A DNA stretch of 64,000 nucleotides from Salinarchaeum sp. Harcht-Bsk1 (GCF_000403645.1 NC_021313.1:2065014-2129013), one strand, 5' to 3'. Shown: positions 24,327-33,537, counted from the stretch's first letter. The notes: a model not told the origin generated them from the letters alone. Numbers and translations are program-made.

Positions 24327-25535
24327 ATGCATCCCCCGGGCGCGTCGACGGTCCTCCTCCGCTACGGCGACTTGACGACGAAGAGCCACGCGGTCGGGGG
24401 TCGGATGCGCGACCGACTGGGCGGGCACCTCGAGGCGCTGCTCGACGCTCGCGACCTCGACGCGACGATCGACGTCGGGCACGCCCGGACGATCCTCGAT
24501 ACCGAGCCAGCGGAGGTCGAGGCGGTCGCCCGAACGGCCGCGGACGTCTTCGGCGCGGTCTCCGCGAGCCCCGCGCTCGCGGTCGAACCGACGAAACTGG
24601 CCATCGAATCGGCGCTCCGCGAGGCCGCCGCGGCCCACTACGACGGCGGCACCTTCGCGGTCGAGGCCCGGCGGGCGCACGACGGTCATCCCTTCACGAG
24701 CGAGGACGTCGGGCGCTTCGGCGGCGACGCGGTCGGCGAGGGCGCACCAGAGGGCGTCGAGCCCCGGGTGGACCTCGACGACCCCGACCTGACCTTCGAG
24801 GTCGAGGTCCGGGAGTCCGTCGCCTACGTCTCCCTCGACCGGATCGAGGGGCCGGGCGGCCTTCCGTACGGCACGCAGGCGCCGCTCGTCGCGCTGATCA
24901 GCGGCGGGATCGATTCACCGGTCGCCGCCTACGAGGTCATGCGCCGGGGCAGTCCGATCGTCCCGGTGTACCTCGACCTCGGTGACTACGGTGGCGCGGA
25001 TCACGAGGCGCGGGCGGTCGAGACGGTCCGAAAGCTCGCATGGCACGCGCCGCAGGACGACTGGGAACTCTACCGTGTGCCCGCGGGGGAGTCCGTCGCC
25101 GCGATCGCCGACGCGCTGGATCGCGGCCGGATGCTCGCGTTCCGGCGCTACACGGTCGCCGTCGCCGAAGCCATCGCCCGCGAGCACGACGCCGCCGGGA
25201 TCGTCACCGGCGAGGCGATCGGGCAGAAGTCCTCCCAGACCGTCCGCAACCTCGCGATCACCGACGCCGCGACCGAGCTACCGGTCCACCGACCGCTGTT
25301 GTCCTGGGACAAGGATCGGATTTCGAACCAGGCCCGCGCCCTCGACACGTTCGCCGAGTCGACGATCCCCGCCGGGTGCAACCGCTTCGCGCCCGACAAC
25401 GCCGAGACCGGTGGCTCGCTGGGGCGCATCCGCGAAACGGAGCCGACCGACCTGTTCGAGCGGGCGAAGACCGACGCCGCGGACGCCGATGCGATCAGAA
25501 TCGATCCCGCGGCGCCGGCGGACTGGGATCGATAG
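24327..25535 (+). CDS. thiI: tRNA 4-thiouridine sulfurtransferase ThiI
   Basis: The 402-residue protein has an N-terminal ferredoxin-like/THUMP region for tRNA binding (about 1-165) and a PP-loop ATPase domain with LISGGIDSPVAAYEVMRRG near 192-210. It activates uridine-8 of tRNA for thiolation. The C-terminal rhodanese domain of the bacterial enzyme is absent, as usual in archaea, so sulphur must come from another donor. ATG 24327 (MHPPGASTVLLRYGDL) is chosen over upstream starts; a weak TATA-like GCTAAAC lies about 26-32 nt before it. Confidence 0.93.
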   Translation: MHPPGASTVLLRYGDLTTKSHAVGGRMRDRLGGHLEALLDARDLDATIDVGHARTILDTEPAEVEAVARTAADVFGAVSASPALAVEPTKLAIESALREAAAAHYDGGTFAVEARRAHDGHPFTSEDVGRFGGDAVGEGAPEGVEPRVDLDDPDLTFEVEVRESVAYVSLDRIEGPGGLPYGTQAPLVALISGGIDSPVAAYEVMRRGSPIVPVYLDLGDYGGADHEARAVETVRKLAWHAPQDDWELYRVPAGESVAAIADALDRGRMLAFRRYTVAVAEAIAREHDAAGIVTGEAIGQKSSQTVRNLAITDAATELPVHRPLLSWDKDRISNQARALDTFAESTIPAGCNRFAPDNAETGGSLGRIRETEPTDLFERAKTDAADADAIRIDPAAPADWDR

Positions 25536-25538
25536 CGA

Positions 25539-25910
25539 TCACTCGTCGTCGGTTACGGCGCCGTCGCCTGTCCCGCCGCCGGAGTCCACTGGCCCACCGT
25601 CGCCGTGCAGCGTCTCGTGGACGCCGATCACGAGCGCCGGCACGACGAGCATGAAGATGTGCTCCTCGATCGGGATCCACAGGAACTCGATCCCGGTGCG
25701 GGCCTCGATGGAGAAGACGCCGACGTGGAGCGTGTACCAGTCCCACAGATAGGCGATCGGGTAGAGCGCGAGCACTGTCAGGCCGGCCCGCCGGAACGCG
25801 TCGGCGCGATAGAGCAGGGCGATCGCGGCGGCCCCGAAGACGACCTCCGTGGCGAGGTAGGTGTAGTCGCCGAGGACGGTGATGTCGGGGAGCGGGCCGG
25901 CGTGGGGCAC
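25539..25910 (-). CDS. Single lycopene-cyclase-type membrane domain protein
   Basis: The 123-residue protein has three membrane helices. It matches the lycopene-cyclase (CrtYc/CrtYd-like) domain, with RADAFRR, YPIAYLWDWYTL and the conserved PIEEH box. Haloarchaeal lycopene cyclases normally carry two such domains in one chain; this is one half and has no carotenoid gene beside it. It may be a half-size cyclase subunit or a paralogue with another role. No ATG exists near the domain start. GTG 25910 is chosen because GCTTTTGC lies 25-32 nt upstream on this strand. Its stop is 3 bp from that of thiI, convergent. Confidence 0.75.
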   Translation of the reverse strand: MPHAGPLPDITVLGDYTYLATEVVFGAAAIALLYRADAFRRAGLTVLALYPIAYLWDWYTLHVGVFSIEARTGIEFLWIPIEEHIFMLVVPALVIGVHETLHGDGGPVDSGGGTGDGAVTDDE

Positions 25911-25956
25911 GGTGGAGTGGTTCGGCTGGGAGCGGCAAAAGCACTCGTTCGCCGAT

Positions 25957-26685
25957 CTACTTGATCGTATCCGCGAACTTGTCCCGACGGTAGAGGTCGA
26001 TCTCCGAGACGCCGGAGCGCTCCCGCGTCGCCGCGAACCGGATGGCCTCCGCAATCTCGATCGGCTCGGTCACCTCGCCGGGTTCGAAGGTCTCCGCGAA
26101 GGAGTCGCCGTCGTCGCCGCCGAACTCCGTGCGGACCTCCGAGGGGTTGACCACCGACACGGCCACGCCCTCGTCGCCGACCTGCGCGCCGACGCTGTGG
26201 GCGAACCCGCGGACCCACCACTTCGTGGCGGCGTAGACCGGGTTGAACGGCCGCGGGTACTGGCCGGCGAAGCTCCCGACGAAGACGAGGTGCCCCTCGC
26301 TCTCGGTCAAGTGGGGCAGCGCGGCCCGCGTCGCAAAGAAGACGCCGTCCTCGTTCGTCTCGGTCATCGTCCGGTAGTCGTCCGTGTCGAGTTCCGTGAC
26401 GAGGTGGCCGCGCGCGAGGCCGGCGTTGTTGACCAGGACGTCCAGGCCGCCGAAGCGTTCGACGGTGGCCTCGACGAGCGCCTCCACGGCCGTCTCCTCG
26501 CGGACGTCGGTCGGAACGGCGACGGCGTCGACGCCGTACTCCGATTCGAGGTCGGCGGCGATGGATTCGAGGCGGTCCGCCCGCCGTGCGGCTAGCGCGA
26601 TGTCGATCCCTTCGTCGGCCAGTTCGTGCGCAGTGGCTTCGCCGATGCCCGACGACGCGCCGGTGACGATCGCTGTGCGTGGCAT
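25957..26685 (-). CDS. Short-chain dehydrogenase/reductase
   Basis: The 242-residue classical SDR has the NAD(P) motif TGASSGIGEA, NNAG near residue 88, a catalytic serine in GSFAG and the YxxxK pair in YAATK. The RR after the early strand (ALAARRADR) suggests NADP preference. Substrate unknown; similar proteins are annotated as general alcohol/ketone reductases. It is divergent from a lipoprotein gene, with 96 bp between starts. Confidence 0.93.
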   Translation of the reverse strand: MPRTAIVTGASSGIGEATAHELADEGIDIALAARRADRLESIAADLESEYGVDAVAVPTDVREETAVEALVEATVERFGGLDVLVNNAGLARGHLVTELDTDDYRTMTETNEDGVFFATRAALPHLTESEGHLVFVGSFAGQYPRPFNPVYAATKWWVRGFAHSVGAQVGDEGVAVSVVNPSEVRTEFGGDDGDSFAETFEPGEVTEPIEIAEAIRFAATRERSGVSEIDLYRRDKFADTIK

Positions 26686-26781
26686 GGCTGGACGGTCGTT
26701 CGGCAGTTGCTTTGTCGTTTGGGTGGTTGCGACCGGGACGAGCCCCCAAACGCAAAGTGCGTCGGATTGGTCTGACCGGTC

Positions 26782-27711
26782 ATGCAGCGACGGCGGTTCC
26801 TGGCGGGAACGGGGGCGACGGGCCTGGCCGCTCTCGTGGGCTGTAGCGGCATCTTGGGTGACGGTAGCGCGGCCGGCTCCGATGCCGAACCGTTCGCAAG
26901 GTGGGCACCGGCCCGTGACCCGAACCCCGATCGCACGTACAACTACGAGATCGGTGCGCTGCAACCCAGCGCGGTGCTCGCCGCAAGCGACGAGATCACG
27001 CCAGCCGACCTCTCGCCGGGCGTCCCCCACGAGTCCGTCGCCTGGGACGCCCTCGCGGCGAGCGACGTCGAGCGCGTGATCGACCTCTCGGCCGGCGGCG
27101 CCGCCTCGCCACGCACGGTCGCGATCTTCGATGGCGACGTCGATCCCGCGACGATCGTCTCGGCGCTCGACGAGCGGCCGAACTACGATCGTGAGCACCT
27201 GGGCGACTACCGAGGCTACGAGATCCACGGCACGGGCGCCGGGTTCTTCTTCCACGCCGTGCGCGACGGCCGGGTACTCGAGGTCGACCGGTACGCCTAC
27301 TCCGAGGCCGATCGGGAACTGGTCGAATCGGTGATCGACCTCGGCGAGGGCGACGGCGATCGGCTCCTCGACAGCCACGACGGGTTCGCCACCGCAGCTA
27401 CCCGTCTCGACGCGACGCACTGGACATCGGTGCGACTCGAGGATCCCGATCGGGAGACGGACGTCGAGCAGGGACGCTTCCGCGGCGTCGTCGCCACTGG
27501 CGCGTCTGCGACCGTCGCCGATGGGGGCTCGACCGTGAGGGCGTTGCTGGCGTTTCGGGACGTGGATGCCCGTCGATCGGCACCGATCGAGCCGTACGTC
27601 GATCAGATTCGTGCCGAGGACACCGTCGAATCCGTGGACTTCGCGAGCGAGGGCCGGATCCTCGACGTAACGTTGCGCCTCGACTACCCCGCGCCGTTCG
27701 TCTCGGGGTGA
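26782..27711 (+). CDS. Tat-type lipoprotein of unknown function
   Basis: The 309-residue protein has a Tat-like twin-arginine start (MQRRRFLAGTGATGLAAL) and a lipobox ending in C21, so it should be exported folded and lipid-anchored. The mature domain is acidic, lacks further cysteines and has no motif I recognise. Repeated short alpha/beta segments suggest a two-domain globular protein. Possible roles include solute binding or envelope maintenance, but nothing in the neighbourhood supports one. Confidence 0.75.
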   Translation: MQRRRFLAGTGATGLAALVGCSGILGDGSAAGSDAEPFARWAPARDPNPDRTYNYEIGALQPSAVLAASDEITPADLSPGVPHESVAWDALAASDVERVIDLSAGGAASPRTVAIFDGDVDPATIVSALDERPNYDREHLGDYRGYEIHGTGAGFFFHAVRDGRVLEVDRYAYSEADRELVESVIDLGEGDGDRLLDSHDGFATAATRLDATHWTSVRLEDPDRETDVEQGRFRGVVATGASATVADGGSTVRALLAFRDVDARRSAPIEPYVDQIRAEDTVESVDFASEGRILDVTLRLDYPAPFVSG

Positions 27712-27789
27712 TCGATCGGCCGCACGGGCGGCCAACGGTGGCGAGTGCGCTTCGAAACATCCTACCACCCTCCCCTCGTCGCTCCGGGC

Positions 27790-28398
27790 ATGCACGGCGA
27801 GCCCGAGGTCACCATCCTTCGACTCGGTCACCGCCCCGGTCGCGACGACCGGATGACGACTCACGTTGCGCTGACGGCACGCGCCCTCGGCGCAGATCGC
27901 GTCCTGCTCCCCGCGAACGCGACGGACGCCTACGACACCGCCACGGACGTCACCGGTCGGTTCGGCGGCCCGTTTGCCGTCGAGTCCACGGAGCGCACCA
28001 TCTCGATCCTCGAGGAGTGGGAGGGCTCGATCGCCCATCTGACGATGTACGGCGAGCCGGTCCAGACCGTCGAGGAGGAAGTGCGGACGGCCCATCGCGA
28101 GGAGCCGCTACTCGTCGTCGTGGGCGCGGAGAAGGTTCCATGGGACGTCTACGAGCACGCCGACTGGAACCTCGGCGTGACGAACCAGCCCCACTCCGAG
28201 GTCGCGGCGCTGGCTGTCTTTCTCGACCGTCTGTTCGAGGGGCAGGAACTCGACCGAGAGTGGGACGACGCCGAGCGAGCGGTCGTACCGAAAGCGGAAG
28301 GGAAGCTCGTCGAGGAGCTGCATGCCGAGGACGCGTCGACCGGGAGCGACGGTGCCGATAGCGATGGCTGCGATGGGGCCAGTGGCGACGAGGGCTGA
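27790..28398 (+). CDS. trm56: tRNA (cytidine-56-2'-O)-methyltransferase Trm56
   Basis: The 202-residue SPOUT-class enzyme is found only in archaea and methylates C56 in the tRNA T-loop. Diagnostic segments are LRLGHRPGRDDRMTTHVALT at the N-terminus, VVGAEKVPWDVYEHADWN and NQPHSEVAALAVFLDR, which build the trefoil-knot SAM site. The C-terminal 30 residues are an acidic tail. ATG 27790 (MHGEPEV) is preferred over one 45 nt upstream because the conserved domain begins there. Confidence 0.95.
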   Translation: MHGEPEVTILRLGHRPGRDDRMTTHVALTARALGADRVLLPANATDAYDTATDVTGRFGGPFAVESTERTISILEEWEGSIAHLTMYGEPVQTVEEEVRTAHREEPLLVVVGAEKVPWDVYEHADWNLGVTNQPHSEVAALAVFLDRLFEGQELDREWDDAERAVVPKAEGKLVEELHAEDASTGSDGADSDGCDGASGDEG

Positions 28399-28464
28399 TC
28401 GGAGTCTACTCGCCGCCAGGCCGACGACCCGTCGGGCCGGGTAGCGATTGAACGGTCGTACCGA

Positions 28465-28470
28465 TTTATT
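28465..28470 (+). promoter_or_regulatory. TATA box of VOC gene
   Basis: TTTATT lies 25-30 nt before ATG 28495. Confidence 0.6.
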
Positions 28471-28494
28471 TCAGCGGCGAGCGCCTGCGGAGCC

Positions 28495-28839
28495 ATGCAG
28501 CTCAACGAACTCACGCGGTTCACAGACGACGTGGAGGCAGTGTCGGCGTTCTACGAGTCGCTGCCCGGCGCGACGGAGGTCGCGGCCGGCGAGGGGATCT
28601 CGATCGTGTCCGTCGGCGACCTGACTGTGCTCGTCCACGAGGAGTACGAGGCGGAGGGCGACGACCTCCCGCCGGACGATCACGTCTCCTTCGAGGTCGA
28701 GAATCTCGACGCCACCGTCGCCGACCTCCGGAACGCCGGCCTCGAGATCGCCCGCGGCCCCGAAACGTACGACTGGGGACGGTCGGCGTACCTCCGCGAT
28801 CCCGACGGGCGCCAGATCGAGATCGCCGAGGCGGAGTGA
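28495..28839 (+). CDS. VOC (glyoxalase/bleomycin-resistance) family protein
   Basis: The 114-residue protein is a single vicinal-oxygen-chelate unit built from two beta-alpha-beta-beta-beta modules. It has FTDDVEAVSAFYESL at the start, HVSFEVENLD in the middle and YLRDPDGRQIEI at the end. Members bind metal and act as dioxygenases, glyoxalases or antibiotic-binding proteins; the substrate cannot be told. It has its own leaderless-type promoter. Confidence 0.88.
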   Translation: MQLNELTRFTDDVEAVSAFYESLPGATEVAAGEGISIVSVGDLTVLVHEEYEAEGDDLPPDDHVSFEVENLDATVADLRNAGLEIARGPETYDWGRSAYLRDPDGRQIEIAEAE

Positions 28840-28928
28840 GTCCGGTGGCCGCGATGCACCCTTGGCGATCGTCGAGGGCCGGCCACAGCGACGGCCGCCG
28901 GGTTCGCCACCGCGCCCGCTCCGGTGGG

Positions 28929-28935
28929 TTTAAAC
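28929..28935 (+). promoter_or_regulatory. tfe TATA box
   Basis: TTTAAAC lies 25-31 nt before ATG 28960. Confidence 0.75.
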
Positions 28936-28959
28936 GACTCACGCCCCCAGAATCGGGCA

Positions 28960-29487
28960 ATGGCTTTTGAGGATCTCCTCGAGGACCCGGTGATCCAGAA
29001 GTACCTCCACGAGCTGGTCGGTCCGAAGGGCATGCCCGTCGCCGCGGCACCGCCCGACGGCGAGGTGACCGACGAGGAACTCGCCGAGGAGCTGGACATG
29101 GAGCTCAACGACGTCCGGCGGGCGCTGTTCATTCTCTACGAGAACGACCTCGCGACGTATCGACGGCTCCGCGACGAGGACTCTGGGTGGCTGACCTACC
29201 TCTGGACGTTCCAGTACGACAACATCCCGGAGAACCTCGAAGAGGAGCTCTACCGACTCCACGACGCGCTCGAGGAGCGGGAGGAGTACGAGCGCAACCA
29301 CGAGTTCTACCTCTGTGAGGTCTGCTCGATCCGCTTCGAGTTCGGCGAGGCGATGGAGTTCGGCTTCGAGTGCCCCGAGTGTGGCTCGCCCCTGGAGACG
29401 ATGGACAACGACCTGCTGATCCAGGCGATGTACGAGCGGATCGGCTCGCTGCGCGAGGAGCTTCACATCGAGGGCTCCGACGCATAA
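28960..29487 (+). CDS. tfe: Transcription initiation factor TFE, alpha subunit
   Basis: The 175-residue protein helps TBP/TFB-bound RNA polymerase open the promoter. It has an N-terminal winged-helix domain (about 1-85, DEELAEELDMELNDVRRALF), a linker helix and a C-terminal zinc ribbon with CEVC and CPEC (about 129-150). Length is typical for archaeal TFE. It starts an operon: its TAA overlaps the ATG of the next gene by one base, and a third gene follows at 2 bp. Confidence 0.97.
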   Translation: MAFEDLLEDPVIQKYLHELVGPKGMPVAAAPPDGEVTDEELAEELDMELNDVRRALFILYENDLATYRRLRDEDSGWLTYLWTFQYDNIPENLEEELYRLHDALEEREEYERNHEFYLCEVCSIRFEFGEAMEFGFECPECGSPLETMDNDLLIQAMYERIGSLREELHIEGSDA

Positions 29488-30236
29488 TGGCGGAAGCGGT
29501 GGTCCTCGCCCGGAAGATCTACGTCGCGGGTGACGCCCGGGAGCGCACGCTCCGGAGTCTGCGCGGACAGATCGGCAACCACCTCTCGGACCTCGACGCG
29601 AGTTTCGAGATCGAACTGCGCGAGGACGGCTTTCCGATCGTCACACTCGAGGGCGAGGACGCGGTCGTCGCGCGGAACCTCCTCGCCGAGACGTTCGACG
29701 AGATTCCCACGTCTGCGGATGGAGCCAGCGGCGACGGGGAGCAGGAAGCGACGGGGCCGTTCGACCCCGAGGAGACCTACACCGGGACACTCGAGTCGTG
29801 GGACGAGAACGGGTTCGTCCTCGACGCCGGCGTTCCGGTCCGCGTTCCGCCCTCGGAGATCGAGCTCGGTCCGGGGAACCCCGAACAGATCGTCGAGCGC
29901 TTCGGCCTCGTCCAGCACCTGCCGATGCAGTTCCAGGTCACGGGCGAGCGCTGGGAGGGCGACGCGGACGGACCGTTCGTCGCGGCACTCGCCGACGCCG
30001 AGCGAGACCGCCTCTACGAGTGGCAGCGCGGCCCCGGCCGGGTCACCGTCAACTCCGCGACGCGCTCGGAAGTCCGCGCGACGGTGAATCGAGCTGGCCA
30101 CGCCCAGGACATCGTCACCGTCGAGCGGCTCGGGCTGCTCGAGCAATCGATCGTCTGCACCGAGGACACCGACCCGCCGGGGCTGATCGCGTCGATCGGC
30201 GAGTACCTGCCCGCGGAGCTTCGCGCCGTCGTCTAA
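29487..30236 (+). CDS. DUF2110-type conserved archaeal protein in the tfe operon
   Basis: The 249-residue soluble, acidic protein is usually found next to tfe in haloarchaea, which matches the DUF2110 family as I know it. It has a ferredoxin-like N-terminal half (VVLARKIYVAGDARER), an OB/S1-like middle (YTGTLESWDENGFVLDAG) and an alpha/beta C-terminus. The S1-like pattern suggests RNA binding (inference). The start overlaps the tfe stop (TAATG), so expression is coupled to tfe. Confidence 0.8.
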   Translation: MAEAVVLARKIYVAGDARERTLRSLRGQIGNHLSDLDASFEIELREDGFPIVTLEGEDAVVARNLLAETFDEIPTSADGASGDGEQEATGPFDPEETYTGTLESWDENGFVLDAGVPVRVPPSEIELGPGNPEQIVERFGLVQHLPMQFQVTGERWEGDADGPFVAALADAERDRLYEWQRGPGRVTVNSATRSEVRATVNRAGHAQDIVTVERLGLLEQSIVCTEDTDPPGLIASIGEYLPAELRAVV

Positions 30237-30238
30237 GG

Positions 30239-31054
30239 ATGTCACCGAGTACCTCGACCCGTCGCCGACTGCTGCTCCTTTTCGGCCTCGTCGGGTTGCT
30301 CGCGCTCTCGGGCTGCATCGGCCAGTTCGGTACCGGTCTCTCGGAGGGCGAACTCTCCCGGAACGCAACCTACGAGTGGGACACGTCGGCGACGGCCGAC
30401 GAGTGGCCCGACGACGTCACCGTCCAGATCGAGATCAACCAGGCCGGCTTCCTCGGCGACGACACGTATCACGGGATCTACACCGGCAACCGGACGCAGG
30501 TCACGTTCTCCGAACGGGGATTCACGCGCCCGCACTCCCTGGACATCCGGGCGGTCAAGTACCAGTACCCCAACGGAACCGTCGTCGGCCACGAGGCGAT
30601 CGACGTCGACCAGAATGCCCGCCGGACCCGCGTCCGGCTCCCGGAGGGCCCGGGCCGTTTCGCGTGGATCGGCGACCGCCGCAACAAGGAACTGCGCCTC
30701 CCCGCGATCGCAGACGGCAACTACACGGTCACGCTGCCCAGGCATCACAGCGTCGGCGATTTCCTCCTCTCGGACGTCTCCCCCCGGAGCTACAACACAC
30801 GCACGGTCGACGGGCACACCCAGATCGTCTGGACCGGCGTGGACAACAGCCAGACGCTGCTCGTGCGTTTCTACCGCGATCGGGACTTCTACCTCTTCTA
30901 CGGCCTGATCGGTCTGCTCACCGTCGTCGGCGCAGGGATCTTCCTCCACTACCGGCGGGAGATCCAGGAGATCCAGGAGTGGCGAGCCGCCCAGGGGCTC
31001 GACCTCGATCGGGACGATGACGACGGCGAGCGGCCGCCGCCCGGGATGGGCTGA
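30239..31054 (+). CDS. Membrane-anchored lipoprotein, third gene of the tfe operon
   Basis: The 271-residue protein has a signal sequence with a lipobox (LLALSGCIG, C25), an outer beta-rich domain with several Asn-x-Ser/Thr sites (NAT, NRT, NGT, NYT), and one C-terminal membrane helix (about 222-240) with a short acidic cytoplasmic tail. It resembles the haloarchaeal DUF5803 family (from memory). It is 2 bp after the DUF2110 gene. Its role is unknown; pairing with basal transcription genes may only reflect conserved order. Confidence 0.75.
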   Translation: MSPSTSTRRRLLLLFGLVGLLALSGCIGQFGTGLSEGELSRNATYEWDTSATADEWPDDVTVQIEINQAGFLGDDTYHGIYTGNRTQVTFSERGFTRPHSLDIRAVKYQYPNGTVVGHEAIDVDQNARRTRVRLPEGPGRFAWIGDRRNKELRLPAIADGNYTVTLPRHHSVGDFLLSDVSPRSYNTRTVDGHTQIVWTGVDNSQTLLVRFYRDRDFYLFYGLIGLLTVVGAGIFLHYRREIQEIQEWRAAQGLDLDRDDDDGERPPPGMG

Positions 31055-31095
31055 CCGGCCCCGTCACAGGCTGTCGGCGGGTCGGTTCCGGGGCG

Positions 31096-31785
31096 TCACG
31101 CCGGCGCGTCCTCCGGCCCGCCGAGCGAGCGATAGAGGTAGTAGGAGTAGCCGACGGGAACGAACGAGGCGACGAGGACGATCCCGAGCACCGCAGTCGT
31201 CATCGCGCCTTCGGCGTCGAGCAGCCAGCCCAGAACTCCAGCCACGGCCAGCGCGACGCCGGCGAGCGCGAACAGCCAACCCGCGAGAGCGTGCGTTCGC
31301 CGCCAGACCTCCTCGCTGGAGAGCGTCCAGGGCGTCCGTACGCCGACGAACCAGTTGGGTTCGGCGTGGCGCATGAGCAGGCCGACGTAGGCGAGAAAGC
31401 CGCCGGTCGCGACGAGTACGACCGGCGAGAGCGGCACGTCGAAGCCGAGGTTGGCAGCCAGCACGACGCCGTGGACGCCGATCAGGAACGCCACGAGCAG
31501 GAGGACGAAGCCGTCGTAGTAGCCCCGGAAGTCGGCGACGTTCTCGCCGAGCGGGTCGATCCGCGGAAGCTGGTCGAAGACGCCCAGCAGGATCGCCGCC
31601 ACCGCGGGGAGCAGGAGGGCGCCGACGGCGCGGGGCGCGGTCCCGTCGGCCTCGCCGCTCGCGTTCCAGTGGACGTCCATCGTCGCGGGCAGCTCCGGCC
31701 AGGCCAGCACGCCGGCGAGGACGCCGAGGAGGACCAGCCCGCCGCCGACGTAGCGGGTCGTCCGGGTCGAGACTGTCGCTCGCAT
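31096..31785 (-). CDS. SdpI/DUF1648-like membrane protein
   Basis: The 229-residue protein has about six membrane helices. The N-terminal part shows the DUF1648 pattern (LPATMDVHWNASGEADG), and the C-terminal part the SdpI-like segment ending in NWFVGVRTPWTLSSEEVWRRTHALAG. In Bacillus, SdpI gives immunity to a peptide toxin; in archaea the role is unknown. ATG 31785 (MRATVSTR) is preferred to one 27 nt upstream. Confidence 0.85.
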   Translation of the reverse strand: MRATVSTRTTRYVGGGLVLLGVLAGVLAWPELPATMDVHWNASGEADGTAPRAVGALLLPAVAAILLGVFDQLPRIDPLGENVADFRGYYDGFVLLLVAFLIGVHGVVLAANLGFDVPLSPVVLVATGGFLAYVGLLMRHAEPNWFVGVRTPWTLSSEEVWRRTHALAGWLFALAGVALAVAGVLGWLLDAEGAMTTAVLGIVLVASFVPVGYSYYLYRSLGGPEDAPA

Positions 31786-31944
31786 AGACGAGCCATGGTG
31801 GCCGGCGCCCAAAAATGTCCCAGCGCAGTCTCACGCTCTGCAACGAGCGTCCCAGGCGTCGAGACCGCCGGTCGATCCGCTCGGTTCGTCGGGGTACCGA
31901 TGGCGTCCCGCGAGCCTTTTGCCCCCGCCAGCGCAAGAGGGGCC

Positions 31945-32637
31945 ATGGACGTAGCCGTGGTCACCGTCGGCGACGAACTGCTCGCCGGCGACACCGCGAA
32001 CACGAACGCTACCTGGCTCTGCACGGAGCTGACCGACCGCGGCGTCTCCGTCCGGCGCGTGATCACGCTCCCCGATGTCGTCGGCGAGATCGCCCGGGTC
32101 GTCAACGAGTATCGCGCCGAGTACGACGCCGTCGTCATCACGGGCGGGCTCGGCCCGACCCACGACGACCTGACGATGGAGGCGGTCGCCGCCGCGTTTG
32201 GACAGGAGGTCGAGCACAGCCAGGCCGCCGAGGACTGGCTCGTGGAACACGGCGGCTACTCCGCGGACGATCTCGACCCCGGCACGACCGGGATCCCGGC
32301 CGGCGCCGAACCGCTGCACAACGAGGTCGGCGTCGCTCCCGGCTGCGTCATCGGCGACGTGTACGTGCTCCCCGGCGTGCCCGCTGAGATGAAAGCGATG
32401 TTCGCCGACGTTGCGGACAACTTCTCGGGCCCGGAGCGCTTCGTCGTGCAGGTCCCCGTCGACGAGCCCGAATCGCATCTGGTCGAACGCTTCGCAGAGC
32501 TCCGAGAGACCTTCGACGTCGACGTCGGGAGCTACCCCGGCGAGCACGTCCGGGTGAAGCTCTCCGGGACGGATCGCGAGCAGGTCGCGGCTGCGGAGGC
32601 CTGGCTCCGCGAGCGGGTCGACCTTCTCGAGGAGTGA
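31945..32637 (+). CDS. CinA-like molybdopterin-binding domain protein
   Basis: The 230-residue protein corresponds to the N-terminal (COG1058) domain of CinA. It starts VAVVTVGDELLAGDTANTN and has the MoCF-fold signature VITGGLGPTHDDLT near residue 68, then PGVPAEM. In bacteria this domain is a nucleotide pyrophosphatase for damaged NAD; the C-terminal deamidase domain is not attached here. The archaeal substrate is not established. Confidence 0.9.
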   Translation: MDVAVVTVGDELLAGDTANTNATWLCTELTDRGVSVRRVITLPDVVGEIARVVNEYRAEYDAVVITGGLGPTHDDLTMEAVAAAFGQEVEHSQAAEDWLVEHGGYSADDLDPGTTGIPAGAEPLHNEVGVAPGCVIGDVYVLPGVPAEMKAMFADVADNFSGPERFVVQVPVDEPESHLVERFAELRETFDVDVGSYPGEHVRVKLSGTDREQVAAAEAWLRERVDLLEE

Positions 32638-32742
32638 GTTCGCCGTGGTGCGGCGTGGTCGATTTCTAGGTCGATTGCTCGGCCGCTTTCATGCGGACTG
32701 CGATTTCGATTGTCGTTTCACCCGCAGACCGACGATAGCCAG

Positions 32743-33513
32743 TTATCGAAGCCGCTCCTGGACGCAGACCTTCAGAATCGACTTCAGAATGGCGGCACCG
32801 CCCTGGATCGGATCGAGCTTGGTCTCGCCGGCGCGCTCTCGATACGGGATCGGTCGCTCGCGAACGTCGTAGCCGCGCATCAGCGGTCGAATCAGGAGCT
32901 CTGCGGAGAGCCCGGTGTTCTCGGTCCACTCGATCGCGTCGATGACCTCCTTTCGGTAGGCCCGCATGCCGGTCGTGGTGTCGTGGACGCGGCGGAGCAT
33001 GAGCACGCTCGCGACGGCCGCAAACACCTGATTGCCGAAACGATTGAACCCGGGCATCGCGTCGGCACCCGGGGAGATGCGATCCCCGCTCACGACGTCG
33101 GCGCCGTCGTTGATCTCCTCGAGGAAGACGGGGAGTTCCTCCATCGGGTAGGTGTCGTCGCAGTCGGTCGTGACGACGATCGGCCGATCGGGCGCCTGAA
33201 TCGCAGCCGACACGGCAACGCCGTAGCCCTGGGGCTCCTGCCCGATGACGGTCGCGCCGTGCTCCCGGGCGATCTCGGGCGTGCGATCCGAGGAGCCGTC
33301 GACGCAGACGACTTCGGCCTTGCCGTCGGTCACTTCCTCGACGTCCTGGAGCACCGTCGCGATGGCCTCTTCCTCGTTGTAGGTGCCCATCACGACCGCG
33401 AGGTCGTCGAAGGTGTACTCGCCGTCGGTCGCGGCGTCAGTCGCGTCGTTTGCGGCCTCGGCGCTCTCTCCATCGCGGGCGCCGTTTCCGTCCGGTTGCG
33501 CTACCTCGCTCAT
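32743..33513 (-). CDS. GT2 (dolichyl-phosphate-mannose-synthase-like) glycosyltransferase with an iron-type operator
   Basis: The 256-residue GT-A enzyme has about 40 acidic residues before the domain. Sugar-nucleotide motifs are VVMGTYNEEEAI, VVCVDGSSDRTPEI and the metal-binding TTDCDDTYPMEE. The RR and C-terminal segments (ERPIPYRERAGETKL) are typical of DPM1-like enzymes that charge polyprenyl phosphates with sugar. It has no C-terminal membrane domain. A TATA box (33538-33544) lies 25-31 nt before ATG 33513, and an 18-bp DtxR-like palindrome (33546-33563) directly abuts it, suggesting metal-dependent control of a glycan enzyme. Confidence 0.9.
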   Translation of the reverse strand: MSEVAQPDGNGARDGESAEAANDATDAATDGEYTFDDLAVVMGTYNEEEAIATVLQDVEEVTDGKAEVVCVDGSSDRTPEIAREHGATVIGQEPQGYGVAVSAAIQAPDRPIVVTTDCDDTYPMEELPVFLEEINDGADVVSGDRISPGADAMPGFNRFGNQVFAAVASVLMLRRVHDTTTGMRAYRKEVIDAIEWTENTGLSAELLIRPLMRGYDVRERPIPYRERAGETKLDPIQGGAAILKSILKVCVQERLR

Positions 33514-33537
33514 CACCGTCCCCTCGCGACCGCCCAC

